Below, piece by piece: positions 18,983 to 31,027 of a stretch of 64,000 bases of DNA. The notes under the pieces were generated by a model. It ran no database searches. It was not told the DNA's origin and worked only from the letters and a program-made list of their open reading frames with translations. The DNA is from Actinomycetes bacterium. Its GTDB lineage: Bacteria; Actinomycetota; Acidimicrobiia; Acidimicrobiales; RAAP-2. A program made the translations under genes and the position numbers. The stretch is from the NCBI GenBank assembly GCA_021820665.1, contig JAKADK010000001.1:62001-126000 (forward strand), written 5' to 3'. The stretch's first letter is position 1, and the number at the start of each line of letters is the position of its first letter.

Positions 18983-19897
18983 GTGGACATTCGCCGGATT
19001 GGGATCTGGACGTCCGCCCTCGACCGCCAGAGAGCGCCGGTCGTCCGGCGGGCCGCACGCGAGATCGAGCGGCTCGGGTACGGCGCGCTGTGGGTCGGCG
19101 AGGCGAGCCGGCGCGAGGCCTTCGCCCATGCGTCGCTGCTCCTGTCGGCGACCGACCGGCTGGTGGTGGCGACCGGCATCGCCAACATCTGGGCCCGTGA
19201 TCCCCTGGCCATGGTCGCCGGGCAGCGCACCCTGGCCGAGGCCTGGGGTGGGCGCTTCCTGCTCGGTCTCGGGGTGAGCCACGACCGCCTGGTCGAGCCC
19301 CGGGGCCATCGCTACGAGCGCCCGCTCACCGCGATGCGCCGCTACCTCGACGCCATGGACCAGGCGCCGTACCGGGCGCCGCTGCCCGACCCCGCGGCCC
19401 TGATCCGAGTACTCGGGGCCCTGCGCCCTCGCATGGTGGCGCTGGCGGCCGAACGCGCCGACGGCGCCCACCCGTACCTCGTCCCCGCCGAGCACACCGA
19501 GCGGGCGCGCCAGATCCTCGGCGCGGGGAAGCTGCTCTGCCCGGAGGTCGCGGTCGTGGTCACCTCCGATCGCCACGTCGCCCGGCGCGTCGCCCGAGCC
19601 CACCTCGACACGTACCTCCGGCTCGCCAACTACCGGAGCAACCTGGCAGACCTCGGCTTCGCCGACCGGGACCTCGCCGGAGGAGGCAGCGACCGCCTCG
19701 TCGACGCCCTGGTGGCCTGGGGACCCGCGGCGCGGGTCGCCCGCCGCGTCGGCGCGCACCTCGACGCCGGCGCCGACCACGTCGCCGTCCAGGTGCTCAC
19801 GCCGAGCCCCGATCGCCTGCCGACCGAGGAGTGGGCCGAGCCGGCCGCTGCCTTGGCGCTCGATCCACGCCCAGCCTCCGCACCGGCCGAGCAGTGA
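18983..19897 (+). CDS. LLM-class F420-dependent oxidoreductase
   Basis: A 304-residue TIM-barrel protein starting with GTG at 18983 with GAAAGGAACG upstream. Family features are IGIWTSALDRQ at the first strand, LGYGALWVGEA, VVATGIANIWARDP and FLLGLGVSH, which match the TIGR03620-like group of luciferase-like F420 enzymes. These transfer hydride between reduced F420 and substrates that are usually unknown. No substrate can be inferred from neighbours. Confidence 0.85.
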   Translation: MDIRRIGIWTSALDRQRAPVVRRAAREIERLGYGALWVGEASRREAFAHASLLLSATDRLVVATGIANIWARDPLAMVAGQRTLAEAWGGRFLLGLGVSHDRLVEPRGHRYERPLTAMRRYLDAMDQAPYRAPLPDPAALIRVLGALRPRMVALAAERADGAHPYLVPAEHTERARQILGAGKLLCPEVAVVVTSDRHVARRVARAHLDTYLRLANYRSNLADLGFADRDLAGGGSDRLVDALVAWGPAARVARRVGAHLDAGADHVAVQVLTPSPDRLPTEEWAEPAAALALDPRPASAPAEQ

Positions 19898-20000
19898 GAC
19901 CGGTCCCGACCCGGTGCCCACCGAATCGAGCTGCGGTTCGGACGGTCGGTTGCGGTAGCACCATGTCGTGGCAGAGACGGAACGAGAGGAAGGAGCCCCG

Positions 20001-20459
20001 ATGCCCCAGGGTGACACGATGACGCTGCCAGGGGACGTGGTCCTCGCCGCTGTGGCGCACGCTCCCGACGCGGTCGTGATCGTCGATGCCGCCGGCACCA
20101 TCTGCTACTGGAACGACGGCGCGGCCCGCATCTTCGGCTACGGGCCGCAGGAGATGGTCGGCTCGACACTCGACGCGATCATCCCCGAACGGCTGCGCCA
20201 GCGCCACAACGAGGGGTTCCGCGCCGCGATGGCCCGCGGCTCGACCCGCTACGGTGCAGCCGACCTCCTGGCCGTGCCCGCCCGCCACGCGGACGGGCGG
20301 ACCGTCTCGATCGACTTCAGCGTCGTCCTGCTCCAAGCAGACGACGGCTCGGTCAGCCACGTCGCAGCGATCCTGCGCGACGTCACCGAGCGCCGGGCCC
20401 GCGAGCAGGAGCTCCGGCGGCAGATCCAGGCGCTCGAGGAGCGCCGCCAGGCGCCCTGA
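20001..20459 (+). CDS. PAS-domain signalling protein
   Basis: A 152-residue single-domain protein. Residues about 15-130 form a PAS fold (AVAHAPDAVVIVDAAGTICYWNDGAARIFGY ... ERLRQRHNEGF ... VTERRAREQELRRQIQALEERR) ending in a short coiled coil. There is no kinase, cyclase or DNA-binding output domain, so it must act through a partner. AGGAAGGAG lies before the ATG at 20001. It ends one base before the degraded oxidoreductase at 20461. Confidence 0.85.
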   Translation: MPQGDTMTLPGDVVLAAVAHAPDAVVIVDAAGTICYWNDGAARIFGYGPQEMVGSTLDAIIPERLRQRHNEGFRAAMARGSTRYGAADLLAVPARHADGRTVSIDFSVVLLQADDGSVSHVAAILRDVTERRAREQELRRQIQALEERRQAP

Positions 20460-20460
20460 C

Positions 20461-21316
20461 ATGACCATGCCCCTCGGAACGACGATGCGCGCCGCCTACG
20501 TCGAGCGGCTCGGACCCCCAGAGGCGATCGCGATCGGCGAACTGGCCGTGCCCGTCCCGGGACCGACCGACGTGCTCGTGGCCGTCGAGCTGGCCGCGGC
20601 CAACCCGGTAGACACCTTCGTCCGCTCGGGACACTACCCGACGCCCGTCCCTTTCCGTTCGTCGTGGGGCGCGACCTGGTCGGCACCGTCGCCGCTCGTG
20701 GCCCCGGGGCGCCCTTCGACGTCGGGGAGTGGGTGTGGGCCAACAGCCTCCGCCACGACGGCCGCCAGGGCAGCTTCTCAGCGCGTCTACGGCGGCGACG
20801 GCGGAGGCAATGTCGCTCGGCCACTATCGCCATCGCACGGCGCGCCGGGGCCAGGGTGCTCGCGAGTGCCCGGCCGGCGGACCACGACCGCTGCCGGGAA
20901 GCGGGCGCGGAGGACGTGGTGGACTACCGTGACCCCGACCTGGCCCGCCGCCTGCGTGGGGCGGTACCCGACGGCGTCGATCTCTTCTGGGAGATCTCGG
21001 GGCACCACGACCTCGACCTCGTCGCCGGCGCGGTGGCGCCCAGAGGGCGGGTCATCCTCAGCGCCGCGACCGGGGAGTTGCCGGTACTCCCTGTCCGGGA
21101 TCTCTACACCCGGGCGCTCAGCTCGCTGGTGGCGAGCATGGTGTTGATGAGCCGCGCCGCGTCGGCCAGCTCGCAGACCGTCGCCCGGCTGATGACGAAG
21201 CCATGGAGGCTGACGTCTCGCGGATCGCCGAGGTGCTCCCGCTCGACGCCACCGCCGAGGTCCACGCCCGCTTCGAGGCCGGCACGGTGACCGGGCGCCT
21301 GCTGGTCCGACGGTGA
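20461..21316 (+). pseudogene. NADPH:quinone oxidoreductase-family pseudogene with inverted segment
   Basis: The N-terminus (MRAAYVERLGPPEAIAIGELAVP ... NPVDTFVRSGHYPTPVPF) is a zinc-less MDR alcohol dehydrogenase/quinone oxidoreductase. One C is missing near 20652 (CCTTTCCGTTCG), moving the frame to GRDLVGTVAARG. After RQGSF about 50-60 expected residues are absent, and a G is missing near 20813, where NVGSATIAIARRAGARVL should read through. Near 21110-21220 about 110 bases are inverted: the opposite strand reads RDVSLHGFVISRATV then ELADAARLINTMLA, exactly the piece expected between DLYTR and RIAEVLPLD. The rest (EVHARFEAGTVTGRLLVRR, stop) is intact. The gene is non-functional as read. Confidence 0.85.
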
Positions 21317-21804
21317 CCCCTGCCTGGCTCTACGACCTTGCGTTGTGCCTGCACCTGCTCGGCGCCTTCTCGCTCGTCTCGGGCACGGTCGTCGCCGCGG
21401 TGGGCTTCGAGGTGGCGCGCAGACGGAGCAGCTGTGCCGAGATCGCCCTCCTGCTCGGTCTCGCCCGCATCGGCGCCGCGCTGGTGGCGGGAGGGCTGCT
21501 GTTCGCCGCCGGCTTCGGGCTGTGGCTGGTCGCCCTCGGGCACTGGGGCTACGGCACGCCCTGGGTCGACGCGGCGATCGGCCTCCTCGCCCTCGTCGCC
21601 GTGATCGGGTCGGTGGGCGGGCAGCGGCCCAAGCAGGCCCGCAAGCTCGCCACCGCCTTGGCCGCCCAGGACCTCCCTCCGAACGCAGAGTTGCGCGCCC
21701 TTCTCGTTGACCGCTGGGCACTCATCCTCAACTACCTGGCAGCGACGGCCCTCCTCGCCATCATCGTCCTCATGGTGGTAAAGCCCGGCTCACCGCACCA
21801 GTAG
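21313..21804 (+). CDS. DUF2269-like integral membrane protein
   Basis: A 163-residue membrane protein starting with GTG at 21313, overlapping the pseudogene's stop. Four hydrophobic helices are visible (about 7-30, 45-75, 85-103, 137-157), with ALCLHLLGAFSLVSGTVVAAVGFEVARRR at the N-terminus, typical of DUF2269-type proteins. Function is unknown. It may have been translationally coupled to the oxidoreductase before that gene decayed. Confidence 0.65.
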   Translation: MTPAWLYDLALCLHLLGAFSLVSGTVVAAVGFEVARRRSSCAEIALLLGLARIGAALVAGGLLFAAGFGLWLVALGHWGYGTPWVDAAIGLLALVAVIGSVGGQRPKQARKLATALAAQDLPPNAELRALLVDRWALILNYLAATALLAIIVLMVVKPGSPHQ

Positions 21805-21890
21805 CCGCCGCTCGCCCCGGACCACGTCTCGGCGCGAGAGCTTGCGGAAGCCGGTGGCCGGATGGCGGTGGCGATGGTGGAGACGACGGT

Positions 21891-23238
21891 TCACGCCCGG
21901 CACTCGGGGCAGTCGATGTGCCCTTGTCCCGGCCCCGTCGGCGCCCCGGCTGGGACGTCGCCGATCATGAGCCGTGGGCCCGACGGCCACCGGAAGTAGT
22001 GCCAGACCCAGTTGACCAAGACCACCACGCGGTTGCGGAAGCCGATCAGGTAGACGAAGTGGAGCACGAGCCAGGCGATCCACCCGAGGCTCCCCCGGAC
22101 GATCACACCGCGTGGCAGCTGGGCGACCGCCGAGCGGCGCCCGATGGTCGCCATCACCCCCTTGTCGTGGTACACGAAGGGCGTCGTCGGACGGCCTTCG
22201 AGGCGGCCGATGACCTGGCGGGCGGCGTGGTCCCCCGACTGGAGGGCGACCTGGGCAAGCTGGGGCAAGAACCGCCGGGTACCGCCTTGTTGGAGGTGCC
22301 CCTTACCCGGCACCGCTCTGTCAGGACCCGGCACGGCGGCGGCATCGCCTGCGACGAAGACCTCGGGATCCCGGGAGCGAGAGGCCGGGTTCGACCACCA
22401 CCCGCCCCCCGGGTCCCCGCCGACCCGGGAGCCCCGCCGCGACGGTGCCGTCCACCGTCACCCCTGCCGCCCAGATGACGACGCTCGCGGTGACCAGCTC
22501 ACCGCCGACCAGCGTGACCCCGCCCGCCGAGACCGCGTCGACACCGAGCCCGAGCCGGACCTCCACCCCTCGGGCGCGCAGGGTCCGCTCGGCGTACGCG
22601 CTTGCCGCAGGGGAGAAACCGGGGAGGAGCCGCTCCTTGGCGTCGAGGAGGACGACGCGGGTGCGGCGCGGATCGAGGCGGAGCCGGTCGTGGCGGATGG
22701 CGATGTCGATCAGCTCTGCCATCGCCCCGGCAGTCTCGACCCCGGTCGGCCCGCCGCCGACCACGACGATCACCGGTGCGAGCGCCTCGTGGGGGGCGCC
22801 GGCGTCCGAGCGCTCCAAGGCGGCGAGGACCTGATTGCGCACCCAGCGGGCGTCGTCGAGGGTGTAGAGGAAGAGCGCGTGCTCGGCCACCCCGGGCACG
22901 CCGAAGACGGCCGCCGTGGCCCCGCTCGCCACGATGAGATAGTCGTAGGAGAGCGACCGGCCGTCCTCCAGCCGCACCGAGCGCGCCGCCAGGTCGAACC
23001 CGGACACCCGGCCGTGGACGAACCGAGCGTTCGGGGCCCGCCGCAAGACGGTCCGGATCGGGTAGGCCACGTCGGCCGGGTCGAGGCCTGCAGTCGCCAC
23101 CTGGTAGAGGAGCGGCTGGAAGGTATGGAAGTTGTGCTGGTCCACCACCTCCACCTCGGCCGGCGCGCCGGCCAGCCGACGAACCGCCGCCAAGCCGGCA
23201 AAGCCCCCGCCCACGATCACCACCCGGTCCACGGACAC
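21891..23238 (-). pseudogene. type II NADH dehydrogenase (NDH-2), frameshifted
   Basis: The first frame (GTG at 23238 to about 22370) has the NDH-2 features VVIVGGGFAGLAAVRRL, FQPLLYQVATAGLDP, VVVGGGPTGVETAGAMAEL and VIWAAGV. At about 22373 (CCGGGATCCCGAGG on the minus strand) the frame breaks; in the adjacent frame the expected EVFVAGDAAAVPG, LPQLAQVALQSGDHAARQ and FVYHDKGVMATIGRRSAVAQLP continue to a membrane-anchoring C-terminus ending in CPECRA at 21891. A loss of two bases in the LPG(H)PE segment explains it. Intact, it would oxidise NADH with quinone without pumping protons. A sequencing error cannot be excluded. Confidence 0.8.
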
Positions 23239-23302
23239 CTCGTTTTTCTATGGAACGCCAGATATACTAATCCCACGAAGCCGACGACGAGAGGAGAGCC
23301 CG

Positions 23303-23860
23303 ATGGCACGGACCGGACAGGGAGCATCCGTCGTCGATCAGGGTCTCTTCCCCTTCCTCCGACGCGTCCGATGCGCTGTCGAGGTGGCGGTCTCCTTCGC
23401 TGAGGTCGAGCGTGCCGGACGCCTCTGCCTGGCCGAGCTGGTGACCGGCTCGCTCTCTGCTGGAACCGTGCGACCCGGGACGGCGGCCTCCACGCTGCGG
23501 GGCTCCAGGCTCCTGCGGATGACCGTCGACCCCGAAGTGTCGAGTGCTCCGGGGCGACCGGGCGTCCTCAGGCACCTGCACTGGCACACCCGCCGGTACC
23601 GGCGGCTCTTCCCGGAGATGGAAGCCGACGTCCTCGCCCGGCCCCTTTTGGGCGGGCGAACTGAGCTCGTTCTCGACGCCACCTACCGGCCGCCGGGCGG
23701 CCTGCTCGGCGTCGCAGGCGACATCCTCCTTGGCCGGTTCGTCGCCCGCTCGACGACCGCGGCCTTCACCGTTCGCCTCGCCCGGGCCATGGCCGACGCC
23801 GCCGGTGAGCGGCGCTGCAGCGCGTGGGCCCCGCCCGCTGCCACCAAGGAGGCAGCGTGA
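23303..23860 (+). CDS. hypothetical protein, SRPBCC-like C-terminal part
   Basis: A 185-residue protein from ATG at 23303, with GAGGAGAG upstream; ATATACTAAT at 23260-23270 may hold its -10 box. The C-terminal region (RTELVLDATYRPPGGLLGVAGDILLGRFVARSTTAAFTVRLARAM) resembles the last strand and long helix of SRPBCC/START-like proteins, as in polyketide-cyclase-like stress proteins. The N-terminal 80 residues are not recognised. It is first in a run of four coupled genes and overlaps the hemerythrin-like gene by four bases. Confidence 0.6.
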   Translation: MARTGQGASVVDQGLFPFLRRVRCAVEVAVSFAEVERAGRLCLAELVTGSLSAGTVRPGTAASTLRGSRLLRMTVDPEVSSAPGRPGVLRHLHWHTRRYRRLFPEMEADVLARPLLGGRTELVLDATYRPPGGLLGVAGDILLGRFVARSTTAAFTVRLARAMADAAGERRCSAWAPPAATKEAA

Positions 23861-24243
23861 CCATGCGATCCCTCGACCACGACAGCCTCCTCACCCTCGC
23901 CCGAAAGGCGCACGCCGCCGCCGGCGATGCCGACACGACCCGCCTGGCGGAGGACCTCGGCACCTTCGTGCACGCCCTTGCCCACCACCTCGATCACGAG
24001 CTCCCCACGCTCAGCCGCCTCCCGCCCGCCGAGGCGCGCCTCGTCCGGCGCGGTCAAGCACGGGTGTCGGCAGCCGCACGGGCGCTCCTCCACGACGCAG
24101 CGGGCGGCTGCACAGGCCCTGGGCGCCGGTGCGCGGCCCGGGCCGAAGAGCTCGTTGCCCTCCTCAGCCTCCAAGCCCGCGACGAGCGGCTCATCCTCCA
24201 CGGCGCGGCCAGCGGGACATCGCCGCGTCGGTGGTCACGATGA
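23857..24243 (+). CDS. hemerythrin-like helical protein
   Basis: A 128-residue all-helical protein starting with GTG at 23857. The spacing of LTLARKAHAAAG, FVHALAHHLDHELPTLSRL (containing the hemerythrin HxxxE motif as HLDHE) and ARDERLILHGA agrees with a four-helix di-iron bundle, although not every ligand is clear. It would bind O2, NO or iron if the site is complete. Coupled by four-base overlaps to the SRPBCC-like gene before it and the NHL gene after it. Confidence 0.65.
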   Translation: MTMRSLDHDSLLTLARKAHAAAGDADTTRLAEDLGTFVHALAHHLDHELPTLSRLPPAEARLVRRGQARVSAAARALLHDAAGGCTGPGRRCAARAEELVALLSLQARDERLILHGAASGTSPRRWSR

Positions 24244-25223
24244 CCGTAACCGTCGCCGACGAACAGGCGGCCGTCGAGCGCGAGGGTGTCGTGGTTGCCT
24301 CGGCGTCGACAGCGCCGGCATGTGCCGATGGGGGCTTTGCCTTCCATGGCCGCCCCGCGGGCCTCGCCGTCGCTCCGGACGGCACCGTTCTCGTCTCAGA
24401 TGCGACCTCGAGAACCATCTGGCGCATCGGCAGCGGTGGCGCGCCGGCAGTCGATGCCACGCCCGTCGCCCGCAGCCCCGACGCCGTCGGGAGACGACTG
24501 CTCCGCCCGGCCGGTCTCGCCCTCGCATCCGACGGCACCGTCCTCGTCGCCGACACCACCGGCCATCGGATCTGGGCGGTCTCGCCCACCGGATCACTCC
24601 GCCTCGTGGCCGGCAGCGTCTACGGCTACCGAGACGGCCCAGGCGCAGAGGCGCTGTTCCGTTTCCCCGCCGGCGTGGCGATCGGCCCAGACGGGACCTG
24701 CTACGTGGCCGACACCGGCAGCGACCGCATCAGGACCATCACCCCCGACGGCCTCGTCGCCACCCTCGCCGGATCCATCTACGACTACGGCGACGGCCGA
24801 GGCTCGTCCGCCCGGTTCCGCCGGCCCGAGGCGATCGCCATCGACGTGGATGGCACCTGCTACGTGGCCGACACCGGCAACAACGCCATCCGGCGCATCA
24901 CCCCCGACGGCGAGGTCACCACGCTCGCCGGCTCTCCTCCCGAAGGTGACCGCGACGGCGTCGGCGCCGAGGTAGGGCTGCGATGGCCGACCGGGCTCGC
25001 GCTCGGAGGCGACGGGGACCTGTGGGTGGCCGACCACGGCAACGGCGCGCTCCGCCGCATCGACCGCTTCGGCGCGAGCACCACGCCCCTTCGCCTCTCC
25101 GGGCACCACTGGCCCGTTGCCGTCGCCCGAGCACCCGACGGAGCGGTGATCGTGGCGGTCGCCGTGCTCGACGACGTGCGCCGTCCCCAGGCGTGCCTGA
25201 TCTCGGTCGGGGCCGGGAGATGA
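24240..25223 (+). CDS. NHL-repeat beta-propeller protein
   Basis: A 327-residue protein built from about six NHL repeats. Each has the pattern GLAVAPDGTVLVSDATSRTIWRI; the clearest copies are GTCYVADTGSDRIRTITPDG and GTCYVADTGNNAIRRITPDG, with LAGS(I/V)Y(D/G)Y between blades. There is no signal peptide, so it is probably cytoplasmic, unlike many NHL proteins. It may be a scaffold binding its operon partners. It overlaps the hemerythrin-like gene and the flavin reductase gene by four bases each, so the four products are likely made in fixed proportion. Confidence 0.85.
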   Translation: MTVTVADEQAAVEREGVVVASASTAPACADGGFAFHGRPAGLAVAPDGTVLVSDATSRTIWRIGSGGAPAVDATPVARSPDAVGRRLLRPAGLALASDGTVLVADTTGHRIWAVSPTGSLRLVAGSVYGYRDGPGAEALFRFPAGVAIGPDGTCYVADTGSDRIRTITPDGLVATLAGSIYDYGDGRGSSARFRRPEAIAIDVDGTCYVADTGNNAIRRITPDGEVTTLAGSPPEGDRDGVGAEVGLRWPTGLALGGDGDLWVADHGNGALRRIDRFGASTTPLRLSGHHWPVAVARAPDGAVIVAVAVLDDVRRPQACLISVGAGR

Positions 25224-26002
25224 CGTCGAGCGTGCTCGAATCGGGAACGGCGAGCGAGCGGTGGCTGGCGGTCGACCGGGCGAGGATGTGGGAGAAGGCC
25301 GAGATCGTCGGCGTCGACCGGCGGGCGGCGGCCACGCGGCTGCGGCTGCGGCTCGCCGAGGCGCCAGAGGTCCTGGCCGGTCAGTACTACCTGATCCGCC
25401 TGGCAGTCGACGCACCCCCCGGCGTGGTCGAGCAGGCCTACTCGCTGTGCTCGTCGCCGCCCGGACCCGAGGTCGAGATCGCCGTGCGCGACGTGCCAGA
25501 TGGGCGTGCCTCCCGGGTCCTGGCGCGCCAGGTGGAGGTGGGCGACCTGCTCCAGGTACGAGGGCCCTACGGCTTTCTCACCTGGACCGAGGCCGACGGC
25601 GGACCGGTAGGCCTGGTCGGGGCCGGCACCGGGGTCGCCCCCTTGGCCGCCATCGTCCGCTACGCAGCGGCGCGCCGGCTCGAAGTCCCCATGACCCTGC
25701 TGTGCTCCAGCCGGGACCGCACGACGGCGTTGCTCGGAGACGAGCTCGAGGAGCTGGACCGACGCTTGCCGTGGTTCAGGCTTGTCCGCACCTACACCCG
25801 CAGCACGCAGGATCGCTCGGCGCGCTACCGCCGGCGCATCGACGCCGACATGCTCGCCGAGGTGTTCGAGGCATCAGAGGATGCGCTGCGCCCGATCACC
25901 TACTACGTCGCCGGGCCAGGGGACATGGTGATCACGACCCGGGCCATGCTGGGATCGCTCGGAGTCGCCGACGATGCGATCTACAGCGAGGACCACGCAT
26001 GA
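25220..26002 (+). CDS. FAD/NAD(P)-binding ferredoxin reductase-like protein
   Basis: A 260-residue paralogue of the protein at 10817-11605. The FAD domain has GQYYLIRLAVD and QAYSLCSSPPG (the usual RxYS is QAYS here), then GPYGFLTW; the NAD(P) domain has GAGTGVAPLAAIVRYA and YYVAGPGDMVI. Both paralogues end in a similar short tail (IETEKYD and IYSEDHA). No 2Fe-2S domain is attached, so an external carrier or the hemerythrin-like partner may accept electrons. Last of the four overlapping genes beginning at 23303. Confidence 0.85.
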   Translation: MTSSVLESGTASERWLAVDRARMWEKAEIVGVDRRAAATRLRLRLAEAPEVLAGQYYLIRLAVDAPPGVVEQAYSLCSSPPGPEVEIAVRDVPDGRASRVLARQVEVGDLLQVRGPYGFLTWTEADGGPVGLVGAGTGVAPLAAIVRYAAARRLEVPMTLLCSSRDRTTALLGDELEELDRRLPWFRLVRTYTRSTQDRSARYRRRIDADMLAEVFEASEDALRPITYYVAGPGDMVITTRAMLGSLGVADDAIYSEDHA

Positions 26003-26128
26003 GGTCGCCACCCCGCCGCCGTGCTCATGCCTGGTGTGCGTTGTCGTTGTGCATCCGGAGCGCGCGTACGTCGCTCGCCGGTGCGGGCACCCGACACATC
26101 GATCACAAGAGCGAGGAGACGGACAGCG

Positions 26129-26497
26129 ATGCCAGAGACCAACGGACGCAACGAGTCGGTGTACCCGCCAGGGACCGCGGAGATCGGGCGGCGGCGCAAG
26201 GAGCTCGCACCCGAGATCCACGACGCGTTCGAAACGTTCAGCCGGGCGGTGTTCAGCCCTGGCGCCCTGCCGGAGAAGACCAAGCAGCTGATCGCCGTCG
26301 CCGTCGCCCACACGACGCAGTGCCCGTACTGCATCGCCGGTCACTCACAGTTGGCGCGCCGCAAGGGGGCGAGCGATGAGGAGATCATGGAGGCGATCTG
26401 GGTCGCGGCCGAGATGCGCGCCGGCGGCGCCTACGCGCATTCCACCGTCGCGTTGGAGACCCTCGGGGTGCCCGGACACGCCGAGGGCCGCCGATAG
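26129..26497 (+). CDS. AhpD-like carboxymuconolactone decarboxylase-family protein
   Basis: A 122-residue protein from ATG at 26129. The core LPEKTKQLIAVAVAHTTQCPYCIAGHSQLARRKGASDEEIMEAIWVAAEMRAGGAYAH has the redox pair CPYC and the following His of the AhpD/CMD family. Members are thiol peroxidase partners or small-molecule decarboxylases; CxxCxxxH favours a thiol role. It lies 126 bases after the flavin reductase gene and could be co-transcribed. Confidence 0.85.
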   Translation: MPETNGRNESVYPPGTAEIGRRRKELAPEIHDAFETFSRAVFSPGALPEKTKQLIAVAVAHTTQCPYCIAGHSQLARRKGASDEEIMEAIWVAAEMRAGGAYAHSTVALETLGVPGHAEGRR

Positions 26498-26660
26498 GGC
26501 GAGATTCTCCGCCGTTCACCTCGACCCGAGGCGATGGGGCTGCCTTCCGTCTCCACGCTGGGCCGTCCGGCCTCTCGTCGGTCCTCGATACTGCGGTTGG
26601 CAGCGGCCGACCGGCGTAGGTTGAGCGACACCACGGGCTTGCCTGGGGAAGGAGAGGAGC

Positions 26661-29477
<2,817 letters not shown>

Positions 29478-29583
29478 CGGGCCTCGTGCCCTGATCGTCA
29501 GGCACAGCGAGCGACCGAGACGTTCGGACGCTGATGAATGCCCGAGTCCCTGGCTCAAGGAGTCGGCGCGGACGGACTCGACC

Positions 29584-29916
29584 GTGCCGGCAGTGCGGGA
29601 CGGCCTTGCCAAGTTCCGAGCCACCGCAGGACAGCACGCCGGAGACGCCTGCTTCGCCGAGCTCATCAGCGCGCTCCACGACGCCAGTCACGAATTCCGA
29701 TCTTGGTGGTCAACCTACGAGGTGCGCCAGTCCATCGCCGGGCCCCTCAAGGTCCGGGTGCCCGGCGCAGGCACCATCGCCTTTGAAGTGATCGAGTTGC
29801 GGGTCGAGACCGATGTCACCCTCACCCTTTCCGTGCACATGCCTACCCGCCCTACGGACAGCAAAAAGCTTGCCACGATGGCACGCGGCACTCTTGTGCT
29901 CGACACCCTCCTGTGA
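29584..29916 (+). pseudogene. truncated XRE/MmyB-type regulator C-terminus
   Basis: The frame encodes DGLAKFRATAGQHAGDACFAELISALHDASHEFRSWWSTYEVR followed by a beta-rich end, which matches the C-terminal ligand-binding domain of MmyB-like XRE regulators. No N-terminal helix-turn-helix is present in any frame upstream, where aconitase ends 110 bases earlier. A GTG at 29584 could start a 110-residue remnant. It is most likely a gene fragment, although a standalone domain cannot be excluded. Confidence 0.55.
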
Positions 29917-29981
29917 TCGCTGGGGAGGACGCAGCCGACCGTTGGGCCGACGTCGCCGTCAGGGAATGACGACAGCCGAGG

Positions 29982-31025
29982 TCATCGCGACGATGGTGCA
30001 AGGGCATCCGCCGCCTGGGCACGCTCGGCCACGACGCGGTCGGCGGGGATGGGGTAGAGGCTGAGGGCGAGCAGGACGTAGAGCGGTCCTGCATTGGGGT
30101 CGGTGGCCCCGCCGGCGAGGATGCCGCCGAAGTCCTGGCCGATGACCCAGAACGCGCCGGACAGTGCGATGGCGACCCACAGAACCCTCTTCACCTGGTG
30201 GCCACGCAGGACCAAGACGCCGATCAAGACCTCGATGAGGGCGAGGAGAAGGGCGAGGGGGTTGCCGACCGCCCTGGTGGCCGTCGTCGCCAGCTTGTCC
30301 AGGCGGACGAGCCAGCCCGGCTCACCCGGCTCGTTCATGGCGATGACGGAGGTCATGACCGCTTTGGGCGTGAACTGGCCGAACCCCGAGGCGACCTGCT
30401 CCACGGCCGCCCCGAACCACAGCAGCGCCCACAGGGCTCGGGCGCCGCGCGCGCCGAGGAGGCCGGCGTCGGCGACGGCATGGCGCTCGGGGCGTCCGGT
30501 CGGCCACAAGATCAGGCCGAGCAGGCCGTAGAGGATCACCGCGCCGGGGAAGCCGGCGAGTGGGGAGCCCATGACCGGGGTGAGCAGGCCGCCGAGGCCC
30601 TCGCCGACCACCCACACGCCGGGCACCCAGGCGAAGGACGTCACCAGTGCCACCTTCACGGTACGCCGCCAGAGCAGCCCGGCGCCGATTGCCAGTTGGG
30701 TGGTCGCGAACAGCGCGTTCCAGGCCGCGGCGTGCGGAAGGAGGAAGTTCGTGACGGCTTCGATGACCTGTGCGACGACACGGGGTTGGAGCATGGCGTT
30801 CATGGCCAAGAAGTCGCCCACGAAGCGGCGCGAGAACATCGATGGCTGGAACTGCAGGCTGGCGTCGAGCAGCCAGACGAGCCCAAGGACCACCTGGAGC
30901 CGGCGCTGGGTCAGCAGTCGGCTCCGCCCTCCTCCTCCTCCTCCTCGTTGTCGGCGTCGTTCGTTGCCCGCCTCGGCAGGGGCGCTGCCCGGCGGCAGGT
31001 CGAGAGATTCCAGCCCGGCCCGCAC
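29982..31025 (-). CDS. DoxX-like multi-spanning membrane protein
   Basis: About 347 residues from the GTG at 31025, which lies three bases after the methyltransferase stop; the start is uncertain, and an Arg/Gly-rich N-terminus precedes the first helix. Roughly eight hydrophobic segments are visible. The first (LQVVLGLVWLLDASLQFQPSMFSRRFV) is clearly related to the first segment of the shorter DoxX-like protein at 44052-44642. DoxX/DoxD proteins are linked to thiosulfate:quinone oxidoreductase in acidophiles, but most homologues are uncharacterised. It closes the thiol-redox operon starting at 34500. Confidence 0.65.
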   Translation of the reverse strand: MRAGLESLDLPPGSAPAEAGNERRRQRGGGGGGRSRLLTQRRLQVVLGLVWLLDASLQFQPSMFSRRFVGDFLAMNAMLQPRVVAQVIEAVTNFLLPHAAAWNALFATTQLAIGAGLLWRRTVKVALVTSFAWVPGVWVVGEGLGGLLTPVMGSPLAGFPGAVILYGLLGLILWPTGRPERHAVADAGLLGARGARALWALLWFGAAVEQVASGFGQFTPKAVMTSVIAMNEPGEPGWLVRLDKLATTATRAVGNPLALLLALIEVLIGVLVLRGHQVKRVLWVAIALSGAFWVIGQDFGGILAGGATDPNAGPLYVLLALSLYPIPADRVVAERAQAADALAPSSR

Positions 31026-31027
31026 CG

